Positions 44,130 to 52,453 of a stretch of 64,000 nucleotides of DNA are shown here, piece after piece. The stretch is taken from positions 600,316-664,315 of the forward strand of contig NZ_VDES01000001.1 of NCBI RefSeq assembly GCF_013607875.1, in the 5' to 3' direction. The notes beneath the pieces were generated by a model. That model was not told where the DNA came from. It ran no database searches and saw nothing but the letters and a program-made list of their open reading frames with translations. This DNA comes from Blastomonas ursincola. Lineage in GTDB: Bacteria; Pseudomonadota; Alphaproteobacteria; Sphingomonadales; Sphingomonadaceae. The position numbers and the translations under genes were made by a program. Positions within the stretch are counted from its first letter, which is position 1, and each line of letters starts with the position of its first letter.

Positions 44130-44954
44130 TCAGCGACGGAAATAGTCTTCGACGTTGAGAAAGGCGCGCTGGCCCTCGGGCGTCGCGTTGCGGATGGGGT
44201 CGGTTTCCGGCGTCACCTCCCCGCGCCAGGCGGTGACGCGCAGCGGCGTGACGCTATATTCGGGTCGCGGATCGAGCACATGCGGCACGTTGGCGATGAC
44301 CACGATCACGTCCATCTCGGCGCGCAGCAGCACGCTGCGCCCGCCCTCGAACGGGCCGACATCGGGCAGGATGCTGCCATCCTCGGCTATGGTCGCGCCC
44401 TTGAACAGGTTGATGCACGGATGCACGTCGCGCCGCCCTAGCCCATGCTTGGCCGCGCCGAGCAGAAACCGTTCGCGGCCATTGGGATAGGGGCTGTAAT
44501 TGGCACCCTCACCATATTTCGCGGCATTGGTCGCAGCGTTGGACGTGCCGCAGAACGCGTCGTGCGTGCCGGCTCCGTCCTCGACGATGCTCATCAGCAC
44601 GCGGCCCATGTCCGACAGCAGAAGCTTGCCTGCGCCCAGATAGCCGTTCCACTGCACCTTGACCGTATCGGCGACGTTGAGCCGCTCGGTCGGCATTTCG
44701 GCGTTGAACAGCTGCAGGCCGGCACAGGCATCGCCCTTCAGGTCGATCAGCCGCAGCCGGGTGCCGCGCGCCAGCCTGCGCGTGGCATAGCCGCCGGGCG
44801 CGATCGTCTCTTCCCAGAGCAGGTCTGCACCCGCGACGCCCTCGGGCAGGTCGCCTGCTACCGGCGGCAGCACCGGCATCGATTCGACCTTGGTTCCGGC
44901 CATGCTGCGGGCATGGGCGCGGGCGGCAGACGGATCGCTCAGAACGGCGGTCAT
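44130..44954 (-). CDS. DUF1989 urea-amidolyase-associated protein (UAAP1-like; carboxyguanidine deiminase subunit)
   Basis: 274 aa from the ATG at 44954, overlapping the NikR-like stop. Features: LRLIDLKGDACAGLQLFNA, a cysteine in DAFCGTSNAATN, PCINLFKGA, and a C-terminal DVIVVIANVPHVLDPRPEY segment parallel to that of the sister protein. It is longer at the N-terminus than its partner. As one half of a CgdAB-type pair it would deiminate carboxyguanidine; this is established for homologous operons and inferred here. Confidence 0.85.
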   Translation of the reverse strand: MTAVLSDPSAARAHARSMAGTKVESMPVLPPVAGDLPEGVAGADLLWEETIAPGGYATRRLARGTRLRLIDLKGDACAGLQLFNAEMPTERLNVADTVKVQWNGYLGAGKLLLSDMGRVLMSIVEDGAGTHDAFCGTSNAATNAAKYGEGANYSPYPNGRERFLLGAAKHGLGRRDVHPCINLFKGATIAEDGSILPDVGPFEGGRSVLLRAEMDVIVVIANVPHVLDPRPEYSVTPLRVTAWRGEVTPETDPIRNATPEGQRAFLNVEDYFRR

Positions 44955-45430
44955 GCAGCGGCTCCCTTGGCATGTTCGCCCGCGTCCGGCTCGTAGAGCG
45001 GCGGCAGCAGGGCGGTGGTGGTGACGAGTTGCAGCTGGTGCACGCCGCGCACCCGGCGCAGCGCATCGCACAGCTCGTTGAGGCGCACGGCGGGGCCCTG
45101 GACCAGCAGCACCTCGAGCGACTGGTCATCCTCGAGGAACACGTGCTGCGAGGAGATGACCTCTTTCAGATATTCGGCCTGGGTCTGCGCGAGCTGATGG
45201 CGCACCCGGCCCCGGTCGCCGCGATAGACAATGGTCAGCGTACCCGCGAGCATCTCGTCGGGGCGCGTCGTCGCCTCATGCGCGGCCAGCGCATGGCGGA
45301 TCAGCTCGGCGATCAGCTGCGATCGCGATGGCAGGCCGCGTTCCTCGACCATCATGTCGAGCTGGCGGAACAGCTCACTTGGCAGGCTCATCGATAACCG
45401 TGCGACACTGGTCGGCTCGGTTCCCATCAT
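44951..45430 (-). CDS. NikR-like ribbon-helix-helix regulator lacking most nickel ligands
   Basis: 159 aa. Residues 8-50 form a ribbon-helix-helix (RLSMSLPSELFRQLDMM, then SRSQLIAELIRHAL); residues about 62-140 form a NikR-type ACT-like domain. Against E. coli NikR, the TQHHHHD segment reads TQAEYLK, His89 is Phe98 and Cys95 is Ser104; only the His87 equivalent (His96) remains. It overlaps both neighbours by 4 bases and so belongs to the transporter-carboxylase operon. It probably senses something other than nickel, and may bind the palindromes at 48200 and 48522. Confidence 0.85.
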   Translation of the reverse strand: MMGTEPTSVARLSMSLPSELFRQLDMMVEERGLPSRSQLIAELIRHALAAHEATTRPDEMLAGTLTIVYRGDRGRVRHQLAQTQAEYLKEVISSQHVFLEDDQSLEVLLVQGPAVRLNELCDALRRVRGVHQLQLVTTTALLPPLYEPDAGEHAKGAAA

Positions 45431-46221
45431 GCGTTCTCCTGGGTCTTGGCAATCTCCAGAACCGCCGGTTTTTCAGGCTCTTCCGGGTTGCTCTTCTTGT
45501 TGAGGGTGAGGTCGTAGACGGCGGTCGCGCCGAAGCGGTGCGGCGCGTGCGGATCGTGCCGGCGCTTGTCGAGCGCGAGCACGCGGGTGCCGAGCGTGAA
45601 CGCCTCGCGAATGTCGTGCGTCACCATGATGATGGTCAGCGCGTAATCGCTCCACAGCTGCTGGATCAGCGCGTGCATATCGGCGCGGATGCCGGGGTCG
45701 AGCGCACCGAATGGCTCGTCGAGCAGCAGGATGCGCGGCCGCTTGATCAACGCCTGCGCGATGGCCAGCCGCTGCTGCATGCCGCCGGAAAGCTGCGCGG
45801 GATATTGGTGCATGCTGTCGGCCAGCCCCACCGCGACCAGCATCGCCTCGGCCTGCTCGCGCGCCGCCTTGCGTGCAGAGCCGAACAGCCTCGCGGTGAG
45901 CGGCGCCTGCTCGCATTCGAGCCCGAACACCACATTGCCGAGCGCGCTCAAATGCGGGAAGACCGAATAGCGCTGGAACACTACCCCGCGATCGGGCCCG
46001 CATTCGGGCGCAAGCGGCTGGCCGTCGAGTTCGATCACACCGCGCGTCGGGCGCTCCTGGCCCAGGATGACGCGCAGCAGGCTCGACTTGCCAGCGCCCG
46101 AGGGACCGACGATCGACACGAACGAGCCGGGCTGGATGTCCAGATCGACCTTTTCCAGCACGATCTTGTCGCCATATTCGACCCAGACGTTCTGGAGGCT
46201 GAGGATCGGCGCGGCGCTCAT
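45427..46221 (-). CDS. ABC transporter ATP-binding protein (NitT/TauT type)
   Basis: 264 aa from the ATG at 46221. Walker A GPSGAGKSS near 39, signature LSGGMQQRLAIA, Walker B RILLLDEPFGALDP and the switch His in MVTHDIREA are all present. It belongs to the SsuB/TauB/NrtD-like group. It overlaps the permease and the NikR-like gene by 4 bases each. It powers uptake of the operon's substrate, probably guanidine or urea. Confidence 0.92.
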   Translation of the reverse strand: MSAAPILSLQNVWVEYGDKIVLEKVDLDIQPGSFVSIVGPSGAGKSSLLRVILGQERPTRGVIELDGQPLAPECGPDRGVVFQRYSVFPHLSALGNVVFGLECEQAPLTARLFGSARKAAREQAEAMLVAVGLADSMHQYPAQLSGGMQQRLAIAQALIKRPRILLLDEPFGALDPGIRADMHALIQQLWSDYALTIIMVTHDIREAFTLGTRVLALDKRRHDPHAPHRFGATAVYDLTLNKKSNPEEPEKPAVLEIAKTQENA

Positions 46222-47033
46222 CGGCCCTGCCCTTCCGCCCAGGGAAAGGCCTTGCGGCTGGTCAGCGCGAGCGCCCAGTCCATCACGATCGCGAGCAGCG
46301 CGATCCACGCGACATAGGGCAAGATCACGTCCATCGAGAGGTAACGGCGGACGAGGAAGATGCGATAGCCCAGCCCCACATCCGCCGCGATCGCCTCTGC
46401 CGAGATCAGGAACACCCAGGCGGGGCCGAGCGCCAACCGGACGGCATGGATCAGCCGCGGCATCGCCTGGGGCAGCGCGACGCGGATCATGATCTGCCAG
46501 GAACTTGCGCCGAGGGTCTGCGCCTTGATCACCTGTTCGGCGGGCAGCGCGGCGATATAGGCGGCGATGTCGCGGATCATCACCGGCGCGACACCGATGG
46601 CGATCAATGCGATCTTGGCGGTCTCGCCTAGACCCAGCGCGATGAACAGGATCGGCAGCAGCGCGATCGGCGGGATGACCGCAATGCCGGTGACCAGCGG
46701 GCCGAAAGTGGCGCGCACCGGCGGCAGCACGCCCAGCACCAGACTGACGACCAGCGCGGTCAGTGTCGCAATGCCCAGACCCAGCCCCAATCGGTAGAGG
46801 CTGGCGACCGTATCTGCCCAGAAGATGATCTGCCCGGTCAGCTGGTCCGCCTGGAACATCAGCGCCGACATGGCCTGCATCATCTGCCCGGGCAGCGGCA
46901 GGATCTTGTCCATCGGGTTGTCAGCATGGCGCTGCGCCGCGACGATCAGATAGGCGATCAGCAGTACCGCGACCGGAAGCGCACCGAGCAGGATGCGCTC
47001 GCCCTTTTTGGGATGTCGGTTGACCCAGCGCAT
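46218..47033 (-). CDS. ABC transporter permease (NitT/TauT type)
   Basis: 271 aa with about six membrane helices. The EAA-type loop is visible in AAYIAALPAEQVIKAQTLGA followed by SSWQIMIRVALPQAMPRLI, as in the SsuC/TauC permeases. It overlaps the ATPase gene and lies 26 bases after the binding-protein gene, giving a complete importer. Confidence 0.9.
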   Translation of the reverse strand: MRWVNRHPKKGERILLGALPVAVLLIAYLIVAAQRHADNPMDKILPLPGQMMQAMSALMFQADQLTGQIIFWADTVASLYRLGLGLGIATLTALVVSLVLGVLPPVRATFGPLVTGIAVIPPIALLPILFIALGLGETAKIALIAIGVAPVMIRDIAAYIAALPAEQVIKAQTLGASSWQIMIRVALPQAMPRLIHAVRLALGPAWVFLISAEAIAADVGLGYRIFLVRRYLSMDVILPYVAWIALLAIVMDWALALTSRKAFPWAEGQGR

Positions 47034-47059
47034 CGCCGTTCCCCTGCCCCGATCCGCGC

Positions 47060-48139
47060 TTACAGCTTGCCGTCCGCGGCGAGCTTCATGAACGCATCGT
47101 CGAAGCGCAGCGTGACCCGCGCCGGATCGCCCAGCACCTTGCCGCCGGGAAACGCAATACCCACCGCATCGGCGCTGGCCGCGCCCTTGAACAGACCCTT
47201 GGAGAAGCTGAAATCGCGCACCTGGGTCATCGTGGTGACGAGCGCCGGAGAGGTCGCCGCCGCAACCGCCGCCTTGGGATCGGCATAGAGGAAAGTGGTC
47301 TTGAGCTGGCTGTCGAACATTTCGGGCGTCGCGCCCGAAAGCTTGGCCATCGCGGCGCGCGCGGCCTTTCCTTCCGCATCGTCGCGCTGCATCAGCGCCA
47401 CCGTCTCATACCAGATGCCTGCCAGCGCCTTGCCCAGGTTTGGATTGGCCTTGAGCGTCGCGGTATCAACGACCATCAGGTCGAGAATTTCACCCGGAAT
47501 GTCGGCCGAGCTGAACACTTGGGTGACGCCGGGTTCGCCCTTCATCACCGAAAGCTGCGGATTCCAGGCGACCGCGGCGTTGACATCCGCCGCGCCAAAG
47601 GCTGCGACGATGTCCGCATCCGAGGTGTTCACGGTCTTGACGTCGGTGGACTTGAGACCTGCCTTTTCGAGCGCGCGGGTGAGCAGATAGTGCGACACCG
47701 AAAGCTCGACTAGATAGACCTGCCGCCCCTTGATCGCAGCCAGACCGTTCGCACCCTTGAGCAGCACACCATCATTGCCGTTAGAATAATCGCCGATGAT
47801 GATGGCAGTCGTATCCTTGCCGCCAGCCGCCGGGATGGTCAGCGCGTCCATGTTGGCGACGGTGACGCCGTCAAACTTGCCGGCCGTGTACTGGTTGACC
47901 GACTCGACATAGTCGTTGACCTGCACGAAGTTGATCTTGATGCCGTATTTGTCGGCCCATTTCTTCACGATGCCCGCCTGCTGCGCATAGGGCCAGGGCA
48001 TCCACCCCGCATAGATTGACCAGCCGATATTGAATTCGGTCTTGGGCTTGGCGGGCTCGGGGGAACCGGAACAGGCGGCGAGCGCGAAAGCCCCCAGCAT
48101 CGCCAGAAGGGTGGAAAGCCTGCGCAACAGCCTCGTCAT
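47060..48139 (-). CDS. ABC transporter substrate-binding lipoprotein (urea-carboxylase region type)
   Basis: 359 aa. Signal with lipobox LAAC (Cys about 22), so it is a lipoprotein anchored in the periplasmic face. The fold pattern (TEFNIGWSIYAGWMPWPYAQ, KFDGVTVANMDALTIPA, AWNPQLSVM) is that of NMT1/NrtA-like proteins found beside urea carboxylase genes. It is the first gene of the operon. Aromatic and acidic residues such as the W-x-x-Y-x-G-W run may line a pocket for a small cation, but the ligand is inferred from the enzymes encoded downstream. Confidence 0.88.
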   Translation of the reverse strand: MTRLLRRLSTLLAMLGAFALAACSGSPEPAKPKTEFNIGWSIYAGWMPWPYAQQAGIVKKWADKYGIKINFVQVNDYVESVNQYTAGKFDGVTVANMDALTIPAAGGKDTTAIIIGDYSNGNDGVLLKGANGLAAIKGRQVYLVELSVSHYLLTRALEKAGLKSTDVKTVNTSDADIVAAFGAADVNAAVAWNPQLSVMKGEPGVTQVFSSADIPGEILDLMVVDTATLKANPNLGKALAGIWYETVALMQRDDAEGKAARAAMAKLSGATPEMFDSQLKTTFLYADPKAAVAAATSPALVTTMTQVRDFSFSKGLFKGAASADAVGIAFPGGKVLGDPARVTLRFDDAFMKLAADGKL

Positions 48140-48199
48140 GATTCGGTCCCCTTTCGCAGTGCAGCATCACGAGCGCGGGCAGGCTTGTCCAGCAGAAAA

Positions 48200-48225
48200 T
48201 ATTACCATGAGTGAAAAACGTAATA
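48200..48225. promoter_or_regulatory. Palindromic operator 1 (TATTAC-N14-GTAATA)
   Basis: Perfect 6-bp arms 14 bases apart, 61 bases upstream of the binding-protein ATG. On the minus strand its inner arm gives TAATAT, a possible -10 element. Long spaced palindromes of this type (GTATGA-N16-TCATAC in E. coli) are bound by NikR proteins, and a NikR-like gene lies in this operon. Confidence 0.65.
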
Positions 48226-48314
48226 ACCGTTGGAGAGAACACGCGTTCTCCGGTGGTCCGCAACGCCGAGCTGCCAAGGTACGCTTTGCGCAACAGATAA
48301 CCCTATAAAGCCCG

Positions 48315-48352
48315 AAAAACCGAGCCTGCTCAGCAGACAGTGATTCGCTCGG
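48315..48352 (-). terminator. Intrinsic terminator upstream of the transporter operon
   Basis: On the minus strand CCGAGC pairs with GCTCGG, with an inner CTGC-TGA-GCAG hairpin, followed at once by TTTTT. No gene ends here: it points toward the transporter operon, 176 bases before its start codon. It could be an attenuator in a long leader or the end of a small RNA. Confidence 0.68.
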
Positions 48353-48521
48353 CCAAGCGTTATCCTTTTGCGGCCCGTGATTCGCCGGTATGATCCGCCC
48401 CTCGTCCGCGAAGCGTTTTTGCGTAAGAGGCGGGTTGTCCGATCGGCCACCAAACCGCGTCAATCCCGTCATTTTTTGCAGTGCAACACGAAATTCCGTT
48501 CATACTGAGCAAGTGCAAAAT

Positions 48522-48547
48522 TATTACGCTTGACGCATTCCGTAATA
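48522..48547. promoter_or_regulatory. Palindromic operator 2 (TATTAC-N14-GTAATA)
   Basis: The same arms and the same 14-base spacing as at 48200-48225. It covers a TTGACG hexamer (48530-48535) that could be the -35 element of the TonB receptor gene, so the same regulator may act on both divergent units. Confidence 0.65.
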
Positions 48548-48882
48548 TCCATACCGTATTGGATGTCGCTGGCAGTTCGCCAGCGGCACTATCGACTGTT
48601 CGCAAGCGAGGGTCCGTGGATCGAAAGCCGGCCTGTTCGGATATCAGACAAGGCGCTGCGCACCGCGCAGACGGCACGATCACCCTACGCGAAGCGATAT
48701 CTACCCCCGCAGGCAAGACCGCCGCGCGACGTGCAATGGCGCGCGCGCAGACAAGGCGGCGCGTGTGGGGAGGTTCAGGGAGAACAGGCCGGAAAACCGG
48801 CGATCAAGGGGTCGGCATCGCCAGAACCCCAGGGGAGACGGGTGTCATTTGAAAAGGCTCACCAAGAATTGGGGGTCTGAAG

Positions 48883-51303
48883 ATGACGAACAAGCTGTTC
48901 CGCGCCACCTTGCTGGGCGCTACCATGTTGATGGGCATGGGCACCGCGCCTGCCTTTGCGCAGGACACTGCGGGTGATGCCGCGCAGGATACCGAACAGG
49001 AAGGCGGCAGCAACGTCATCGTCGTGACCGCGACCCGCCGCGCGACCTCGATCCAGGACGTGCCGATCAACATCAGCGCAATCGGCGACGAGCAGCTCGC
49101 GCGCCAGCGCATCGACGACGTCCGCGACATTGCCGATTTCACCCCGGGCCTGACCATCTCCGACACCGGCCCTGGATCGACCGGCGCCATCGTGCTGCGC
49201 GGCCTCAACGCTTCGGACACCAGCGCGAACGGCGCCTCGTTCGACGATGCGCTCGGCCTGTATCTGGGCGAAGTGCCGCTCTATTACGATTTCAAGCTGC
49301 TCGATATCGCGCGTGTCGAGGTTCTGCTCGGCCCGCAAGGCACGCTCTACGGGCTGGGAACACTGGCCGGCGCGATCCGCAACATACCCAACCGCCCCAA
49401 TCTCGAAAGCTTCGAAGGCGAGGTGCACGGCCGCTTCTACGCCAAGCAGCACAGCAGCAAGCTCGGCTATCAGGCCGATGGCGTCATCAACATCCCGATC
49501 ATCAAGGATCACCTCGCCTTCCGCAGTTCGACCGGCTATTTCTACGATCCCGGCTTTATCGACTATACGCTGCTGCTGCAGCGGCCGGGCGTTTCGCTGC
49601 CCCAGCCCAACGGCCCCAATTTCATCAGTGCGGCGGGCTATGCCGCCAACCTGCGCCGCGAGAACGACGTCAATTTCGAGAAGACGATCAGCACGCGCAA
49701 CCAGCTGCTCTATCAGGCGAGCGAGGACTTCAAGCTCAACATCACCTATGCGTTTCAGCGTACCAAGACCGATGGCCGCCAGTCGAACAGCGATTTCGTG
49801 TTCGGCACCGGGCGGTATGAAAGCGCGGCGCGCTTTCTCGAGCCGGTCAATCGCCGCGCGCATCTGATCAGCGCGGAAATCAACGCCAATATCGGCAACA
49901 TTGCCGATCTGGTGGCGACCACGGCGCATACCGACGTCAAGAACGAGCAGACGGGCGACAATACCGACCTGCTGCTCGACCTCGATTATGGCTATGAGTC
50001 CTTTCCCGCCTTTTCGAGCTTCAACGAGAGCACCAACCGGCGCAAGCAGTTCAACCAGGAAGTGCGCTTCGTGTCGCGCCATGGCGGACCGTTCAACTGG
50101 GTCCTGGGTGCCTTCTACAACCGCCGCACGCTGCAGAACGACTATCGCGAGCGGCTGCCGGGCCATCCGTTCGTCGCCTTCGGCACCCTGCCCAACCCTC
50201 TCGAGCTCGAATATGTCTCGTTCAACCGCTCGCGCGTGACCGAGCGCGCGATCTTCGGCGAAGGCACCTTCCGCATCACGCCCGAATGGCAGGTCACGGC
50301 CGGTGCGCGCTATTTCGGCTATCGCTCCGAAGTCGCGGGCCGCGCGGTGTTGCCGCTGCTCGGCGAGCCGCTGAGCCCCTATGATCTGCCCTCGGCAGGC
50401 GGCGTCGCCAAGAAAAGCGGCTGGGTGTGGAAGTTCAACAGCTCATACAACATCACCGACGATATCATGGTCTATGCGACCTATTCGAAGGGCTATCGCC
50501 TGGGCGGACCGAACACCGTGGCACCATGCGTGCTGCCGCTCAATCCGAACCAGCAGAATGTCTGCGCGCTGCCCAACGAGCAGCAATTCGGCCCCGATAC
50601 CACCAAGAACCTGGAACTCGGCATCCGTACCGAGCTGTTCGACAACATGCTGACGTTCAACTTCAACGTCTACCAGATCAAGTGGAACGGCATTCAGGTC
50701 GCCTCGGCGACGGTCAACGGCGTGGTCGGTATCACCGTCAATGGCGGGACCGGCAAGTCCGAAGGCTTCGAAACCTCGTTCCAGCTGCGCCCGCTGCCCC
50801 GCTTCACGATCCAGGGCAATTTCTCCTATCTCGACGCGCGGCTGACCCAGGACGTGCCGGGGATCATCGCGGTCAACAGCCCGGCGGGAATCTATCCCAG
50901 CCGTCCGATCCAGCTCGACGCGCTGTCGGGCGACCGGCTGCCGGGCTCGGCCAGGACCAGCGGCGCATTGGGCGCGACCTATACCGCGCCGTTCATGGAC
51001 GGGAACATCGTCGCTGACTGGACCGCTACCTATCGCGGCAATGTCGTCACCCGGCTGGGCTGGGATCGCGCGTTCGGCGACAAGCTGCCCGGCTTCACCA
51101 CGCACCGCGCCTCGGTCTTCTACGAGACCGACCGCTACAGCTTTGGCGTCTGGGCCAACAACATCTTCGACAAATATGCGGTCAACGCGGTGTCGAACGA
51201 TCGCTCTCGCGTCGGCCTGAACGACGGCGTCCGGCTGCGCTATCTGCGCAACAGCGTCATCAACCCGATGACCCTGGGCCTGGAGGCCCGGTTCAGGTTC
51301 TGA
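48883..51303 (+). CDS. TonB-dependent receptor, divergent from the urea/guanidine operon
   Basis: 806 aa. Signal peptide MTNKLFRATLLGATMLMGMG ends near AFAQ; TonB box region NVIVVTATRRATSIQDVPI; plug motifs IVLRGLN and VEVLLGPQGTLYGLGTLAGA; barrel ending in ARFRF. GGGGGT lies upstream of the ATG. It has the typical architecture of sphingomonad receptors for organic compounds. The shared palindromes suggest coregulation with the nitrogen operon, so a nitrogenous ligand is possible. Confidence 0.88.
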   Translation: MTNKLFRATLLGATMLMGMGTAPAFAQDTAGDAAQDTEQEGGSNVIVVTATRRATSIQDVPINISAIGDEQLARQRIDDVRDIADFTPGLTISDTGPGSTGAIVLRGLNASDTSANGASFDDALGLYLGEVPLYYDFKLLDIARVEVLLGPQGTLYGLGTLAGAIRNIPNRPNLESFEGEVHGRFYAKQHSSKLGYQADGVINIPIIKDHLAFRSSTGYFYDPGFIDYTLLLQRPGVSLPQPNGPNFISAAGYAANLRRENDVNFEKTISTRNQLLYQASEDFKLNITYAFQRTKTDGRQSNSDFVFGTGRYESAARFLEPVNRRAHLISAEINANIGNIADLVATTAHTDVKNEQTGDNTDLLLDLDYGYESFPAFSSFNESTNRRKQFNQEVRFVSRHGGPFNWVLGAFYNRRTLQNDYRERLPGHPFVAFGTLPNPLELEYVSFNRSRVTERAIFGEGTFRITPEWQVTAGARYFGYRSEVAGRAVLPLLGEPLSPYDLPSAGGVAKKSGWVWKFNSSYNITDDIMVYATYSKGYRLGGPNTVAPCVLPLNPNQQNVCALPNEQQFGPDTTKNLELGIRTELFDNMLTFNFNVYQIKWNGIQVASATVNGVVGITVNGGTGKSEGFETSFQLRPLPRFTIQGNFSYLDARLTQDVPGIIAVNSPAGIYPSRPIQLDALSGDRLPGSARTSGALGATYTAPFMDGNIVADWTATYRGNVVTRLGWDRAFGDKLPGFTTHRASVFYETDRYSFGVWANNIFDKYAVNAVSNDRSRVGLNDGVRLRYLRNSVINPMTLGLEARFRF

Positions 51304-51376
51304 TCGCAGGCTTGGGCGCGGGGCCGGTTGGGCAAGGCCGGTCCCGCCCCATGCGACCCGCCATCAAGGGTGCCAA

Positions 51377-52300
51377 ATGATGACAGCAAAAGGCCGAATT
51401 CTCGGAGCTGCGGGGCTCATGATGGGGCTGGCGACCTCGGGCTTGCTTGTCGCCGCACCCGGTGCCCCCCTGCCCCGGCTGTTTGCCGAACGCTGGATCG
51501 ACGGCACCCATGGAGCGGAGCCCGTCGCGCAGGTGCAGGCGCTCGACGCCGAGACGTTCGTGATCCGCCAGTCGGTCAAGACCAATTTCGAAGCGCCCTT
51601 CCTCTATCTGCTGTTCGGGCGCGACAAGGCACTGCTGATCGATACCGGGGCCGAAGGCGGAGTCATCCGCCCGGTGGTGGATCGGGTGATCGCAGAATGG
51701 CTCGCCGCGCATGGCCGCCAGGCCATCCCGCTGGTCGTCGCGCACAGCCATGCGCATGGCGACCATATCGCCGGCGATGCCGCGTTTCGCGACCGGCCCG
51801 ATACCACATTGGTCGGGCTGAAACCGGCGGATGTCGCGGCCTTTTTCGGCATTAAACCCTGGCCCGGCGATATCGCGACCTTCGATCTGGGCGGCCGGGC
51901 GCTGTCGATCATCCCGACGCCGGGGCATCAGGCGGCCGCCATGATGGTCTATGACCCGCAGCTCAAGATCCTGCTCTCAGGCGATACGCTCTATCCCGGG
52001 CGGCTCTACGTGCCGGTCAATTTCCTCGGCGACAACCGCGCCAGCATCGATCGATTGAGCGCTTTCGTGCGCACCCACCCGGTCCGCGCCGTGCTCGGCG
52101 CGCATATCGAGATGACTCGCGAGCCGGGACGCGATTATGCGCACGAGGCGCTGGAGCATCCGAACGAGCATCCGCTCGAGCTGCCAGCAAGCGAGATCGC
52201 CAAGCTGCGCCAGGGGCTCAGGGCAAGGCTCGACACGCCGGGCCAGTCGCAGGTCCATGACCGCTTCATCATCGTACCGGTGCCGCCCCGTGACGAATGA
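51377..52300 (+). CDS. Exported metallo-beta-lactamase-fold hydrolase
   Basis: 307 aa with a signal-like hydrophobic N-terminus (MMTAKGRILGAAGLMMGLAT). Zinc motif HSHAHGDH near 128, then GH in PTPGHQAAAM, Asp in LLSGDTLY and a later His in GAHIEM. The pattern fits a glyoxalase II-like or general MBL hydrolase. It follows the TonB receptor by 73 bases on the same strand, so the imported ligand could be its substrate; no specific function can be given. Confidence 0.82.
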   Translation: MMTAKGRILGAAGLMMGLATSGLLVAAPGAPLPRLFAERWIDGTHGAEPVAQVQALDAETFVIRQSVKTNFEAPFLYLLFGRDKALLIDTGAEGGVIRPVVDRVIAEWLAAHGRQAIPLVVAHSHAHGDHIAGDAAFRDRPDTTLVGLKPADVAAFFGIKPWPGDIATFDLGGRALSIIPTPGHQAAAMMVYDPQLKILLSGDTLYPGRLYVPVNFLGDNRASIDRLSAFVRTHPVRAVLGAHIEMTREPGRDYAHEALEHPNEHPLELPASEIAKLRQGLRARLDTPGQSQVHDRFIIVPVPPRDE

Positions 52301-52453
52301 CCGCATAGATCAGGTCTATGGGAACTATTGGCCAATGCCGTCTGGCGTGATGGCCCGGATTTTACAACGCTCTTTCCACTGCGAACCTCAACCGTCCCGC
52401 CGTCAGTGCTGCCCTATGCCGGCAGCCCGGGACCGCAACGTGAGTACAGGCAC

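Larger units (their letters stand above)
48140..48882. other. Divergent regulatory region without genes
   Basis: A 743-base gap between the minus-strand transporter operon and the plus-strand TonB receptor. No convincing protein gene. It holds two TATTAC-N14-GTAATA palindromes (48200-48225, 48522-48547), an intrinsic terminator on the minus strand (48315-48352), a small hairpin GAGAAC-ACGC-GTTCTC (48235-48250) and a possible TTGACG -35 element at 48530 for the receptor. I could not match it by eye to the known guanidine riboswitch classes. Confidence 0.6.

Noticed and set aside
48370-48412. Minus-strand segment with CGGACGAGG resembling the guanidine-III riboswitch core
   Set aside because: The ACGAGG loop and a P1-like stem are present, but the second stem has only four clean pairs and the expected AGGAC-like 3' loop is missing. 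It is kept only as part of the unexplained leader.
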